Assembly: GCA_003164335.1 (NCBI GenBank)
Contig: PLTF01000064.1
Location: 5,009 to 44,324 of the forward strand
Length of the DNA: 39,316 nucleotides
Direction of reading: 5' to 3'
DNA from: Fibrobacterota bacterium
GTDB taxonomy: Bacteria > Fibrobacterota > Chitinivibrionia > Chitinivibrionales > Chitinispirillaceae
The notes under the pieces were generated by a model. That model worked only from the letters and a program-made list of their open reading frames with translations, searched no databases and had not been told where the DNA came from. A program made the translations under genes and the position numbers. Shown piece by piece: positions 15,712 to 24,586 of this stretch (position 1 is its first letter; every line of letters begins with the position of its first letter).

Positions 15712-16070
15712 AAAAAAAATCAAGACAGCCCCTGGCGGGGATCCAACTCGTCGATGTCATTGTCGCGGCAGCGCAGGAAAAGCTGGCCGAAAATATCACC
15801 GTCATCGATCTGCGTGAAGCCGAGGCCATGGCGGATTTTTTCATCATCTGCGGAGGGGAAACGGATGTGCAGAACCGCGCCATCGGGGATGCAATAATTG
15901 ACAATTGCGCCGAACGCGGTACGAAGCCCTGGCACTTCGAGGGAGAGACCGAGGGACGGTGGGTACTGCTGGATTTTTCCGATGTGGTAGTCCACATCAT
16001 GCTGCCGAGTCTCCGGTCCTTTTACAACCTCGAATCGATGTGGGCGCTGGGGAAGCGGCTCGATTATTGA
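15708..16070 (+). CDS. rsfS: ribosomal silencing factor RsfS (Iojap family)
   Basis: A 120-residue cytoplasmic protein that binds L14 of the large ribosomal subunit and blocks subunit joining when nutrients are short. Typical motifs are 'KLAENITVIDLRE', 'ADFFIICGGET', 'GRWVLLDFSDVVVHIM' and the C-terminal 'YNLESMWALGKRLDY'. The start is a GTG at 15708 overlapping the stop of the previous gene (GTGA). It is the last gene of the panD operon and converges on the Tex gene with only 24 bases between stops. nadD, the usual genomic companion of rsfS, is nearby on the opposite strand. Confidence 0.96.
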   Translation: MKKKSRQPLAGIQLVDVIVAAAQEKLAENITVIDLREAEAMADFFIICGGETDVQNRAIGDAIIDNCAERGTKPWHFEGETEGRWVLLDFSDVVVHIMLPSLRSFYNLESMWALGKRLDY

Positions 16071-16094
16071 ACCGGCCTGCCCGAATCCACCCGC

Positions 16095-18287
16095 CTACCG
16101 ATTCTTGAAGTGCTCGGCCAGCGTGTTGAGCTGCCCCTGGGAGGGACGAACGCGGGGAGCCCTCTTTCCAAGATTTTTCATCGAAAGAGAGATGCGCCGC
16201 TTCTTGGAATCTACCTTGAGAATCCGCACATCAACCTTGTCGTGCAGCGCCACTACCTGCTCGGGAGATTCTACATACTCATCGGCAAGCTGCGAGATAT
16301 GGACGAGCCCGTCACAAACCGCGTTGATGTTGATAAATACGCCGAAGGGGGTAATATTGGTGACTTTCCCGGAGATAATGGAACCCTCTTTGAGCTCGGC
16401 GAGCTTCAGCTTGCGCTTCGATTTTTGAACCGAAGGTCCCGAAGGCCGGATAGAGGCACGCAGCTGCGGGATCAGCTTTTTCTCGATGTAAATTTTGCGG
16501 ACAAAATCATCGGTTGCAAATGATCGAAGCATCTCCGGGTCGGTCATGAGGGTATCGAGGGAGACGCTGATCTGCTCCCCGGCCTCATCGAGCCACCCAT
16601 AATGATCGGGATGCACGAGCGACCGGTCCCGGATGTCCTCGCCTGCCGGCGTCATGATGAAACCGGCGATATTCCTGAACATGACCTCGGTCATGCCGGG
16701 AACCTTGAGAAGCCCGTTTTTTGAAACTATCGGTTCCTGGCCGTCCAGAGTGCGGACACTCTGCAACACCTCGCCGGTCATGCACGACATGCGCGCCACC
16801 GGCGAATCGACGATATCCCGGACCATGACTCCTTTATGCAAAGCAGCGTCGGTAAGAATGCGATCGATAATGGCAGCAAACCGGTCGCGCTGAACTGCGC
16901 GCTGGAGCGGATGCACCGAATAGAAATCGACACCGATACAGGGGATGAGGCTGATCGGCTTCAGGCACATGAGCGCTATGCCGTAGAGCTTGCGCATGTC
17001 CGCGTCGAGAAGCGTTTCGAATTTTTTCATCACCCATTCCGAATCGCAGGGATTCCGATCGGCGGGATCGGTAACGCTTCGTGATATCGGCGTGGAAGGC
17101 TCCGTCTCGGAAGGCGGGGCGACAATCCTGGCAAGAACGGCTTCCGCTTCGGCTGCATTCTCATTGTCAACGACGATGATTTCCGAAGGGCGATGGCGAA
17201 GGAAGAACTGCCGTATGCGGTCGTAGGAGCCGATTGTCCCGTCGGCAGCGCATTTTTCCGAGGTGGCACCGAGCAGGTCGCCATGACCGCTCACGACCAG
17301 AAACAGCATTTGCTTCACCGGAGAGGCATCGACAATGCAGAGCGACCCCCGTTTTTCTTCCTCGGCAAACTTTTTCTCAATTTCGGGAACTATCCGCGAA
17401 GCGATCCAATCCCAGGCTTCCTGCAGCAATCGGATTTTTACATCGCGCTCGATGATCGGCTCGAGCAGGCGTTGCCAGCTGTCATCAATGATTTCACACA
17501 GCAGATCGAATCCGCTGAAATCGGGATTCTGAATGAAATGATGACGCAGGACTTCGGTTATGCGGAAGATCTGAACCCCGAGCTTGCACCGGATCGATTT
17601 ATCCTCTTCGGCCGCCAGGAGTATCAGTATTTCCTCTTTGGTGAGTTCGGAAAGGCGTAATTCCTTTTGAACATACTGGGAAAACCGCGGATCCTGCCGA
17701 TTCTTCGGCGTTACCTCAAAATAGCCGTCCTCATAGGCAAAATCACGCACCATGGAACGGATGGTATCATCGTACGCCAGTCTTTCGGCCAGGACATCCT
17801 TTACACCCTGCAGGACATCGCCGACGGTCTTCAGGGAGGGGTCTCTCCCGATATACTCTTCGGCAAGCTCCTCGATCGTCCGGCTCTGTTCTTCCTGGCG
17901 GGCGATGAGGTCGGCGAGGGGGTCCAGGCCTTTTTTAGCAGCCAGCTGCCCTCTGCTTCGGGGATTGGGCCGCAAGGGCAGGAGCATATCGTCGAGATCG
18001 AAGGCATCGGATGAAAGATTTACCCGCTTCTCAAGGGAGGGCACCAGCAAGTTGGCCTTTTTGAGTGCATTCAGGACCCGCTTCTTTTTCGAAACGAGTT
18101 CTTCCATGCCTTTCAGGAAGTCGAAAATCTCCCAGACAACCGCAATGGGCAGTTCTACCGCTACCTCCGGCCGGTACTCAGCCAGATAATAGGGAGTATC
18201 ACCCTTTTGGAAACCATCACATATGAGCTCAGACAGGGATGCTGATATATTCCACTTCTCTGAAACTTGCTTCGCGAATTCTATCAT
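16095..18287 (-). CDS. divergent Tex-family RNA-binding protein (S1 domain)
   Basis: A 730-residue protein of the Tex/Spt6-like family, which binds nucleic acid and is linked to transcription and RNA decay. The N-terminal Tex region includes 'NPRSRGQLAAKKGLDPLADLI', the counterpart of the usual RTRAxIAREAGLEPLA stretch, though other parts have drifted. The RNase H-like (YqgF) region at about 320-410 reads 'CIVDASPVKQMLFLVVSG' and looks degenerate. The helix-hairpin-helix part 'LLKVPGMTEVMFRNIAGFI' and 'DRSLVHPDHYGWL' are well kept. The C-terminal S1 domain (about 645-715, 'GSIISGKVTNITPFGVFI', 'DGLVHISQLAD') is canonical. The start ATG at 18287 is plausible but not backed by a strong ribosome-binding site. 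Confidence 0.9.
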   Translation of the reverse strand: MIEFAKQVSEKWNISASLSELICDGFQKGDTPYYLAEYRPEVAVELPIAVVWEIFDFLKGMEELVSKKKRVLNALKKANLLVPSLEKRVNLSSDAFDLDDMLLPLRPNPRSRGQLAAKKGLDPLADLIARQEEQSRTIEELAEEYIGRDPSLKTVGDVLQGVKDVLAERLAYDDTIRSMVRDFAYEDGYFEVTPKNRQDPRFSQYVQKELRLSELTKEEILILLAAEEDKSIRCKLGVQIFRITEVLRHHFIQNPDFSGFDLLCEIIDDSWQRLLEPIIERDVKIRLLQEAWDWIASRIVPEIEKKFAEEEKRGSLCIVDASPVKQMLFLVVSGHGDLLGATSEKCAADGTIGSYDRIRQFFLRHRPSEIIVVDNENAAEAEAVLARIVAPPSETEPSTPISRSVTDPADRNPCDSEWVMKKFETLLDADMRKLYGIALMCLKPISLIPCIGVDFYSVHPLQRAVQRDRFAAIIDRILTDAALHKGVMVRDIVDSPVARMSCMTGEVLQSVRTLDGQEPIVSKNGLLKVPGMTEVMFRNIAGFIMTPAGEDIRDRSLVHPDHYGWLDEAGEQISVSLDTLMTDPEMLRSFATDDFVRKIYIEKKLIPQLRASIRPSGPSVQKSKRKLKLAELKEGSIISGKVTNITPFGVFININAVCDGLVHISQLADEYVESPEQVVALHDKVDVRILKVDSKKRRISLSMKNLGKRAPRVRPSQGQLNTLAEHFKNR

Positions 18288-18427
18288 GAGGTCCGAACGA
18301 AAGAGGAGGATAAAAAGTGCAATCGGTTGGAAAAAATAAAATATGCGCGCTCCCGAGGCAACAAAACTTTTTCAGACGGTCTTAAACCGCCGGCGGCTCT
18401 CTTAGCCCCGGGGACAAAAATAAAGAA

Positions 18428-18452
18428 GCGGAGGATCGCCTGACCTCTCCGC
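18428..18452 (-). terminator. Rho-independent terminator of the small lysine-peptide gene
   Basis: On the minus strand GCGGAG (18452-18447) pairs with CTCCGC (18433-18428) across a 13-base loop, followed by the T-rich run TTCTTTATTTTTG. It lies 30 bases past the stop at 18483. Confidence 0.7.
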
Positions 18453-18482
18453 CTCGATAACCATGCTCCATCCCGACCGGTG

Positions 18483-18551
18483 CTACTTCTTCTTTTTTTT
18501 TGCCGCTGCCGCCGGCTTTTTCTTGGCGACAACTTTCTTTTTTGCTGCCAC
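18483..18551 (-). CDS. 22-residue lysine/alanine-rich basic peptide
   Basis: A GTG start at 18551 with a perfect AAGGAGG (18565-18559) exactly 7 bases upstream opens a 22-codon frame ending in TAG. The product begins MAAKKKVVAKKKP, then a short Ala run and five Lys to the end: about half lysine and the rest almost all Ala and Val. Another GTG 5 bases upstream (frame reaching 18284) sits only 2 bases from the Shine-Dalgarno and gives an Arg-rich product with no family features, so I reject it. The peptide resembles the basic tails of histone H1-like nucleoid proteins but is far shorter. It has its own terminator and a possible promoter, so the unit seems to be a dedicated small transcript. The role is unknown. 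Confidence 0.55.
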   Translation of the reverse strand: MAAKKKVVAKKKPAAAAKKKKK

Positions 18552-18725
18552 TTCACTACCTCCTTAAGGAAGGAAATGATGGTGAAAGGATTCGGCCGTC
18601 GACCGTCCGGGTCTTCTGCTGCTCCCGGACCAACCCGCCGTTTTCAAAGGGGTTGTCCAATCTCAGGTAATGCCTTTACTTTACTTGCAGCAATCAACAG
18701 TACCCTGTTTATTTCATTACCATCT

Positions 18726-18757
18726 ATAATATCAAACTTTCCACATAGGGAAGTCAA
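18726..18757 (-). promoter_or_regulatory. candidate promoter for the small lysine-peptide transcript
   Basis: On the minus strand TTGACT (18757-18752) is followed by TTTGATATTATAG. The best -10 choices are GATATT at 18-base spacing or TATTAT at 20. Upstream DNA is A/T-rich with A tracts, like an UP element. The predicted leader is about 160 bases and contains a GTCCGGG/CCCGGAC hairpin (about 18605-18631). The spacing is not ideal. Confidence 0.4.
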
Positions 18758-18855
18758 TAAAAATCTTGCGATTTTCGGATTTTTTTTGCACCGAAGCTTA
18801 TTTTTTTTCCGAAAGTTTCCATTCCTTGACACGATAAATCCTCGAGCCCGGATGA

Positions 18856-19539
18856 TCAGGCAAAATTAGCCCGCACTTTCTTTGTTCCGCGCGCGGCGTT
18901 AACGAACTCAATAGCCTCGCGGGGGTCGTCGGTGACCTTTATGAGCTCAAGGTCATGCGGGGAAACATACCCCTCTTCCTCCTGCATGGAGGCATCGAGC
19001 CATTTGAGCAGCCCGTGCCAGTATGATTTACCCATCAGGACAAGCGGGAGGGCTTCAACTTTCTGCGTCTGCACGAGCGTCAGCGTTTCAAACATTTCAT
19101 CCATGGTCCCGAACCCGCCGGGCATGATGATAACCGCAGAGGTGTACTTAAGGAACATAACCTTCCGGCAGAAAAAGTGGCGGAAACTGAGCAGGACCTT
19201 CAAATACGGGTTGGGAAGTTGCTCAAAAGGCAATTGAATATTGAGTCCTATGGAAACTCCCTTTTCAAGGGTGGCTCCCTTGCTGGCCGCCTCCATTATG
19301 CCGCCGCCGCCGCCGGTGATAACGCCATAGCCGTTCCGTGCGGCCAGGCGACCGAGCATAACCGCCATTTTATAATAGGGATGGCTTTTGCGTGTCCGCG
19401 CGGAACCGAAAACCGTAACGCACGGTCCGAGTTTTGAAAGCGTTTCGAACCCCTCCACAAATTCCGCCATAATCCTGAAGAGACGCCAGGTATCTTCCTG
19501 CTGGATATTGTTCGATTCGCCGGTATTGCTGCCGGGCAT
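18856..19539 (-). CDS. LOG-family (Rossmann-fold nucleotide-binding) protein
   Basis: A 227-residue protein of the TIGR00730/LOG family. It has the paired motifs 'TGGGGGIMEAASKGA' and 'IIMPGGFGTMDEMFETLT', the PGGxGTxxE signature that binds ribose-phosphate in LOG and PpnN enzymes. Known members are nucleoside 5'-monophosphate phosphoribohydrolases that release free bases, originally named lysine decarboxylases in error. I choose the ATG at 19539, preceded by AGAGGA about 8 bases upstream; the frame is open to 19716, but that extension has no family features. The N-terminal 'DTWRLFRIMAEFVEGFETLSKLGPCVTVFGSARTR' region (about 12-48) is typical of this subfamily. The substrate cannot be told from sequence. 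Confidence 0.92.
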   Translation of the reverse strand: MPGSNTGESNNIQQEDTWRLFRIMAEFVEGFETLSKLGPCVTVFGSARTRKSHPYYKMAVMLGRLAARNGYGVITGGGGGIMEAASKGATLEKGVSIGLNIQLPFEQLPNPYLKVLLSFRHFFCRKVMFLKYTSAVIIMPGGFGTMDEMFETLTLVQTQKVEALPLVLMGKSYWHGLLKWLDASMQEEEGYVSPHDLELIKVTDDPREAIEFVNAARGTKKVRANFA

Positions 19540-19751
19540 GTTCGTCTTCCTCTCATTGCTAAACGTGCCGGAGACGGCTTCCGCCGCTTCGGTCGGGATT
19601 AATGGGTGAACAACCATCGAAGGGAGCCTTGAAAAAATAACTCCCCCCATAATCGACAGGCAGGAGAGAATCGTCTTATCAGGATACTGCCGGTCAAGAT
19701 ACGAACCGTCCCGCATCCGTCGAATCGGAGGTCCGGTTAAAGACGGTCCTC

Positions 19752-19770
19752 CTTACGGACCTGCCGTAAG
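19752..19770. other. hairpin in the divergent gap between the LOG and YkuD-Mur genes
   Basis: CTTACGG (19752-19758) and CCGTAAG (19764-19770) form a 7-bp stem with a 5-base loop, with no T tract on either side. It lies about 100 bases before the fusion gene and 210 before the LOG gene. It could be an operator or a leader structure. Confidence 0.35.
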
Positions 19771-19873
19771 CGGACATCATGAACCATCATAGCATAAAAG
19801 GCGGTAATCGGCCGGCCGGTGAAGTATTTTGGCATATATCCGGCATACATACAGTAAAGAGAGCACGACAAAA

Positions 19874-21841
19874 ATGAATCCCGGCCGTATTGCCCAGGTC
19901 TACCAGCATCTCGAACCGTTCCTCGCCGACCCGGCGGACCTTTTCCTTTTTGTCGATACCGCTTCCCAGGTACTTTCCCTCTGCCGCCGGACGGAAATAA
20001 CCGGGTCCTTCGCAATAGCAACTTCCCCGAGGGGAGTCGGCAATCGCTCGGGTTCGCTGAAGACGCCGCCGGGCATCCATCGCATCAGGGAGAAAATCGG
20101 AGCCGGAGCGCCATTGGGCCGCATTTTCCTCAGCCGGGAGGACACCGGTACCGACTGGCATGGAGAACCAACCCCGGAAGGCCTGATTCTCACACGGATC
20201 ATGCGGCTCGAAGGACTCGAACCGGGCCTGAACAGGGGTCCCGGCATCGATTCCTTCGAGCGATTCATCTACCTGCACGGCACCAATCATGAGGCAACCA
20301 TCGGCACACCGCAGTCGCAGGGGTGCATCGAACTGCGCAATCGTGACTGTATGGAGCTTTTCGATGCCGTGGCCGAAGGAACGATAGTTTTTATCGATGC
20401 GGCTTCGCTTTCCCTTAACGGATACCTCTGCTCGCATATTCATTTCATCGGTATCCTGGGCACCGGAATGAGCGCGCTGGCCCAATACCTCGCCTGGCTT
20501 GGCATCGTCGTCTCCGGATCCGACCGGCTTCTTGACAGCAAAGAGACCGCAGGCGTGCGGGATAAGCTCCTCGAACTCGGATGCAACCTGTTTCCCCAGG
20601 ATGGCTCGGGTATCGCTGCCTCGACCGACGCCGTCTGCGTATCCACCGCCATCGAAGATTCGAATCCTTCGATCATTGCGGCCCGGGAAAAGGGCATACC
20701 GGTCTATCACCGGTCGGATGTCCTGGCGGCCGTCGGCGCTTCCCGGGAAACCATTGCCGTGGCCGGTACCAGCGGGAAATCGACCGTGACGGCGATGATT
20801 TTCGAGTTCCTTTCCGCCTGCGGAAAGGCTCCCTCCCTCCTCAGCGGCGCTCCGCTCATCCGCCTCGAAAAGGAGGGCCTCATCGGTAACGCCTATTACG
20901 GATCGTCCGATCTCCTGGTGATTGAGGCTGATGAGAGCGACGGTACCCTTGTCAAATACAAGCCTGCCGCTTCCGTTTTCCTGAATATTTCGCGGGATCA
21001 TAAGAGTGTCGAGGAGGTGGCATCGCTATTCGCTACGCTTGCTGCGCAATCGGCATGGAGTGCCGCCAATGCCGACGACGACGCTCTCGATGTCCTTCCG
21101 GTAACCATGCGGTTCGGTACCAGGGTGCCGGGACGCGGGAGTGCGGCCTGGAAGCCCGATGCCATCGAACTTTCGCCCCACACAACGACGGTCCGCTACC
21201 GCGGCGCAGCCATGCGGCTGCCGCTTCCGGGCGCTCATAATGCGGAAAATCTGTGCGCAGCACTTTGCGTGTGCGAGCACTTCGGGTGTTTACCGGGCGA
21301 GCTTGCAAAAGCTACCGGCGATTTCCAGGGAGTTGCGAGACGGTTTTCGGCAGTCAAGACGAAAACAGGCATCTTCGTAGTCGACGATTTTGCGCACAAC
21401 CCGGCAAAAATAGCGGCTGCCGTTGCAGCAGCGCGCGGTCTTGCCGCCCGCATCATTGCCATCTATCAGCCGCACGGATTCGGGCCTACAAGATTTTTGC
21501 GGGACGATTACCTGGCAGCTTTCCGGTCGCTTTTCGCCCAGGGTGACGCGCTCCTGCTTTTGCCGATCTATTACGCGGGCGGTACCGTTACGCGGGACAT
21601 ACGGTCCGAGGATCTTATTACCGGACTCGGGATTGTCCCCTTTGTCGCCGAAGCGGTCGAAAGCCGGGACGCAATTCCGGACAGGGCAGCCGCTCTCGCG
21701 ACGCACGGGGATTGCATTCTGCTCATGGGAGCGCGGGATCCATCCCTTCCGGCGCTCGCTGAGTCGATCATCGATCGGTTGGGGGGAGCCGACCCGGCCT
21801 GGCCTCCTCCTGCGACCGGTGCGGAACATATTTCCTTATAG
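19874..21841 (+). CDS. YkuD (L,D-transpeptidase/carboxypeptidase) domain fused to a MurC/Mpl-like ligase
   Basis: A 655-residue two-domain protein with no signal peptide. Residues about 20-175 are a YkuD domain: His135 in 'YLHGTNHEATIG' and Ser148-Gln-Gly-Cys151 in 'PQSQGCIELRN', with the 16-residue spacing typical of the His...S/T-x-G-Cys catalytic pair. Residues about 187-645 are a Mur ligase. 'HFIGILGTGMSALAQYL' is the MurC/Mpl-type N-domain, 'GTSGKST' (298-304) the ATP-binding loop, 'EADESDGTLVKYKP' (351-364) the MurC-like magnesium motif, and 'FQGVARRFSAV' with 'VDDFAHNP' (503-510) the C-domain hinge. The ATG at 19874 fits; a TTG 15 codons upstream also opens the frame. YkuD proteins without signals, such as ElsL of Acinetobacter, are cytoplasmic L,D-carboxypeptidases in murein recycling, and Mpl rejoins tripeptide to UDP-MurNAc. 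I infer a bifunctional recycling enzyme; a MurC role is the alternative. Confidence 0.88.
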   Translation: MNPGRIAQVYQHLEPFLADPADLFLFVDTASQVLSLCRRTEITGSFAIATSPRGVGNRSGSLKTPPGIHRIREKIGAGAPLGRIFLSREDTGTDWHGEPTPEGLILTRIMRLEGLEPGLNRGPGIDSFERFIYLHGTNHEATIGTPQSQGCIELRNRDCMELFDAVAEGTIVFIDAASLSLNGYLCSHIHFIGILGTGMSALAQYLAWLGIVVSGSDRLLDSKETAGVRDKLLELGCNLFPQDGSGIAASTDAVCVSTAIEDSNPSIIAAREKGIPVYHRSDVLAAVGASRETIAVAGTSGKSTVTAMIFEFLSACGKAPSLLSGAPLIRLEKEGLIGNAYYGSSDLLVIEADESDGTLVKYKPAASVFLNISRDHKSVEEVASLFATLAAQSAWSAANADDDALDVLPVTMRFGTRVPGRGSAAWKPDAIELSPHTTTVRYRGAAMRLPLPGAHNAENLCAALCVCEHFGCLPGELAKATGDFQGVARRFSAVKTKTGIFVVDDFAHNPAKIAAAVAAARGLAARIIAIYQPHGFGPTRFLRDDYLAAFRSLFAQGDALLLLPIYYAGGTVTRDIRSEDLITGLGIVPFVAEAVESRDAIPDRAAALATHGDCILLMGARDPSLPALAESIIDRLGGADPAWPPPATGAEHISL

Positions 21842-21913
21842 TATACGTACTAACATACATACGGTAACGGCCCGTTCGTCCTCATGCCGGTTCAACGTGA
21901 AGGGAAGATACCT

Positions 21914-24586
21914 ATGCGGTCGCTGTCTTCATATTTCCAGGTCTTTTTCATGCTCATCCTTCCGGCAGGCCTCGCGAAAGCCGATTTTATTACCGCAACA
22001 CCGGCAGCCGGAAGTTCCCCATCTGCGGTTGCCGTCAACCCGGTCACCGGAAAGACTTATGTTGCAAATTATTTCGGGGACAACGTAACGATCATCAAGG
22101 GATCGGCCTTCCAGACCTCCACCGTCGCGACAGGCCGCCGGCCGGCAGCCATAGGGGTCAATCCATTTACGAATAAGATCTATGTCGCAGACTACGGCGG
22201 CAGCAACGTCACGGTTATCGACGGCACTACCGACCAGCCGACCTTGATTACAACGGGAAGTGCGCCCGGCGCCCTGGCGATAAGCGCCGACTCCAACCGT
22301 ATCTATGTAGCCGACTACGGCAGCGACAGTGTCACGCTGATAAACGGCGCCACCAACCAGACCAGCTCCATCGCCGTAGGGCACCACCCGGTCGACGTGG
22401 TATTCAATACCGCATCCAACAAGGCGTACGTTGCCAACAGCGGAAGCAACAGCGTTACCGTGATCGATAATGCCACCGGTGCCACACGTGCAATCCTCAC
22501 GGGAACCGACCCGACAGCGCTCGCGGTTAATCCTTTTACCAACAAGATCTATGTCGCCAACTACTACGGCGCCTCGGTCACCGTCATCGACGGCGCCACC
22601 AACGAAACCGCAACCATCGCCGTGGGAACCAATCCCGATGCCATAGCCGTCAATCCTGCAACCAACACCATCTATGTGGCGAATGCGGGAAGCGCCGGGC
22701 TTACGGCGATAAACGGTGCAACGCTGCAGACCGCCTCACTTCCAACCGGAAACAATCCCCTGGCCATCGCCGTCAACCCGGCTACCGATAAAATCTATGT
22801 AGCAAATTACAATGATAATTCCATTACCATTTACTCCGCAGCGACGGGACGATTCTCTACCCTGCCCGCAGGACAAAGTCCCGGCGCACTTGCAGTGAAT
22901 CCGCTCACCAATAACATCTTCGCGGCCAACGGCGCAGCCAATTCGGTTACCATAATCGACGGCAACGGTTACGATACCGCAACCGTTGCCGTTGGAGGCG
23001 GGCCGATTGCCGCAGCCGTGGACCCGGTACTGAACAATGTGTACGTGGCCAATCGCGGCACGAGCACCGTCTCGGTCGTCGATGGATCGACCGGCGCTGT
23101 TTCGCCGATAGGCGTACCCGGCAGTCCCTCCGCGATTGCAGTCAATCCGATAACCGGAAAACTCTACATTGCATCGGACACCGGCAATTCCGTTACGGTA
23201 ATCGCCGAGGCAACCGGCATTGCCACAACCGTTTCCGTAGGAATGTTGCCCTCCGCCGTTTCAATCGATAAAATCCACAACATGGTCTGCGTTCTTAACA
23301 AGGGCGACTCGACAATAACCGTCATCGACGGGACCTCCAATGCGACGCAGACTTTTCCGGCGGGCAGCAACCCGGTTGCAATGGCGGTCAATGAGGTGAC
23401 GGGCAAGGTGTACATTTCCAATTACGACTCCGTCGGTACGGTAACGGTCATTGAACCAGCGACAGGACTCTCCTCTACCATACCCGCCGGCGAATATCCC
23501 GCGGCCATCGCAGTGAACGAGGTAACCAACCAGGTCTATGTGGTCAATGACAGCGTGAGTACCCTGACGGGCATTAACGGCGCCATCGACACGGTTTCGG
23601 GCTCCTTCACTATCGGCCACTGGCCGCAGACTCTCCTGGTCAATCCGGTCACCAATGCCATCTATGTCACCGACAGCGGGGACAACGATATCCGGATCAT
23701 TGACGCCTCAACCGGCCAGAGTTTGACGGTTGCCGTCGGCAATTCGCCTTCAGCCATTACGGTAAACCCGGTGACAAATCAAATTTTTGTGGCGGATGCG
23801 GCGGACAGTATCGTAACGGTCATAGACGGCGCCACCGGCAAATCCGAATCACTTGCCCTCGCAGGCCCTTCGGTGGCTCTTGTAACGAATCCGGTCACCG
23901 GCAAGATCTATGCTGTCAACCAATCCGCGGGAATTCTTTCGGTGATGACCGCCAATGCCGCTGCAACGTCGCGCTTAACCGCGACGCTCAACGATCCGGC
24001 GACAACGGCAACCGCCACCGCTGCCCTGACCGGCAACGCCGTCGACCAGTGGCCTGCCCCTGCGGCACAGGAAATCCTTGCAGTGCTTGATGCGACGGGA
24101 CTCGACCGGAGCGCATGGAACGTCGCCGCAATTCAGAGCGGTACCGGATCGGATTCGGTAACCTGGAATTGGACCTGGGGTGGCGAGTACCTGCTTCCCG
24201 GCGAAAATTTTATCAGATGTACGGCGCTCGAATCGAATGCAGCCGCAACCACCATTTGCGGCCAGGGAACGCCGTATACCGGTAATGTCGCAGTTTTTCC
24301 ACTGTATCTCACGGGATCATCTTCGGCGGTCCGCCGGACCGCTCCTCCAAGAGCCGCCTTGAGCACAGTAGCAATCAACCGATCGGGTGTTGTCTATTCA
24401 TTGGTGCAGGGCTCCTTCGTTTCGGTTATGGTGTATAATCTCCAGGGCAGAAAAATCAGGTCGCTGTGGAACAGCTATCAGCGGGCTGGCCGGTATCGGA
24501 TTAATGACCCTCTCGCAGGCCTCCCCTCTGCGCGCTTCCTGCTGGTTTTCAAGGCTGGGGGAAATATGCGGGCAAAATTGCTGTAG
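21914..24586 (+). CDS. secreted YVTN beta-propeller protein with C-terminal sorting-type domain
   Basis: An 890-residue protein. The ATG at 21914 opens a signal peptide (RSLSSYFQVFF..., ending Ala-Lys-Ala) and follows GAAGGGAAG; the ATG at 21884 has no ribosome-binding site. About 16 repeats of roughly 42 residues follow, each like AVNPxTNKIYVANxxxNSVTVIDG, the YVTN beta-propeller pattern. Sixteen units suggest two propellers or one double ring. A stretch without repeats (about 680-800) follows. The last 80 residues ('VYSLVQGSFVSVMVYNLQGR' and 'RYRINDPLAGLPSARFLLVF') resemble type IX secretion C-terminal sorting domains of the FCB group. Likely exported and attached to the surface. Partner or ligand unknown. 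The DNA repeats are coding, not a CRISPR array. Confidence 0.88.
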   Translation: MRSLSSYFQVFFMLILPAGLAKADFITATPAAGSSPSAVAVNPVTGKTYVANYFGDNVTIIKGSAFQTSTVATGRRPAAIGVNPFTNKIYVADYGGSNVTVIDGTTDQPTLITTGSAPGALAISADSNRIYVADYGSDSVTLINGATNQTSSIAVGHHPVDVVFNTASNKAYVANSGSNSVTVIDNATGATRAILTGTDPTALAVNPFTNKIYVANYYGASVTVIDGATNETATIAVGTNPDAIAVNPATNTIYVANAGSAGLTAINGATLQTASLPTGNNPLAIAVNPATDKIYVANYNDNSITIYSAATGRFSTLPAGQSPGALAVNPLTNNIFAANGAANSVTIIDGNGYDTATVAVGGGPIAAAVDPVLNNVYVANRGTSTVSVVDGSTGAVSPIGVPGSPSAIAVNPITGKLYIASDTGNSVTVIAEATGIATTVSVGMLPSAVSIDKIHNMVCVLNKGDSTITVIDGTSNATQTFPAGSNPVAMAVNEVTGKVYISNYDSVGTVTVIEPATGLSSTIPAGEYPAAIAVNEVTNQVYVVNDSVSTLTGINGAIDTVSGSFTIGHWPQTLLVNPVTNAIYVTDSGDNDIRIIDASTGQSLTVAVGNSPSAITVNPVTNQIFVADAADSIVTVIDGATGKSESLALAGPSVALVTNPVTGKIYAVNQSAGILSVMTANAAATSRLTATLNDPATTATATAALTGNAVDQWPAPAAQEILAVLDATGLDRSAWNVAAIQSGTGSDSVTWNWTWGGEYLLPGENFIRCTALESNAAATTICGQGTPYTGNVAVFPLYLTGSSSAVRRTAPPRAALSTVAINRSGVVYSLVQGSFVSVMVYNLQGRKIRSLWNSYQRAGRYRINDPLAGLPSARFLLVFKAGGNMRAKLL

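Noticed and set aside
18284-18556. 90-residue Arg-rich frame overlapping the lysine-peptide gene
   Set aside because: Its GTG is only 2 bases from the Shine-Dalgarno. It runs through the terminator and intergenic DNA and has no family features.
18644-18832. 62-residue minus-strand frame containing 'EINRVLLIAASKVKAL', faintly like RNA polymerase omega
   Set aside because: It is shorter than omega, has no ribosome-binding site, and overlaps the candidate promoter and leader of the small transcript. The likeness is too short to support.
19829-19873. TTG start 15 codons upstream of the YkuD-Mur gene
   Set aside because: The ATG at 19874 is adequate and the extra residues add no domain or signal. 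It remains possible.
22000-24000. Regular DNA repeats that might be taken for a CRISPR array
   Set aside because: They are codon-level repeats of a YVTN beta-propeller and form a single long open frame with a signal peptide.
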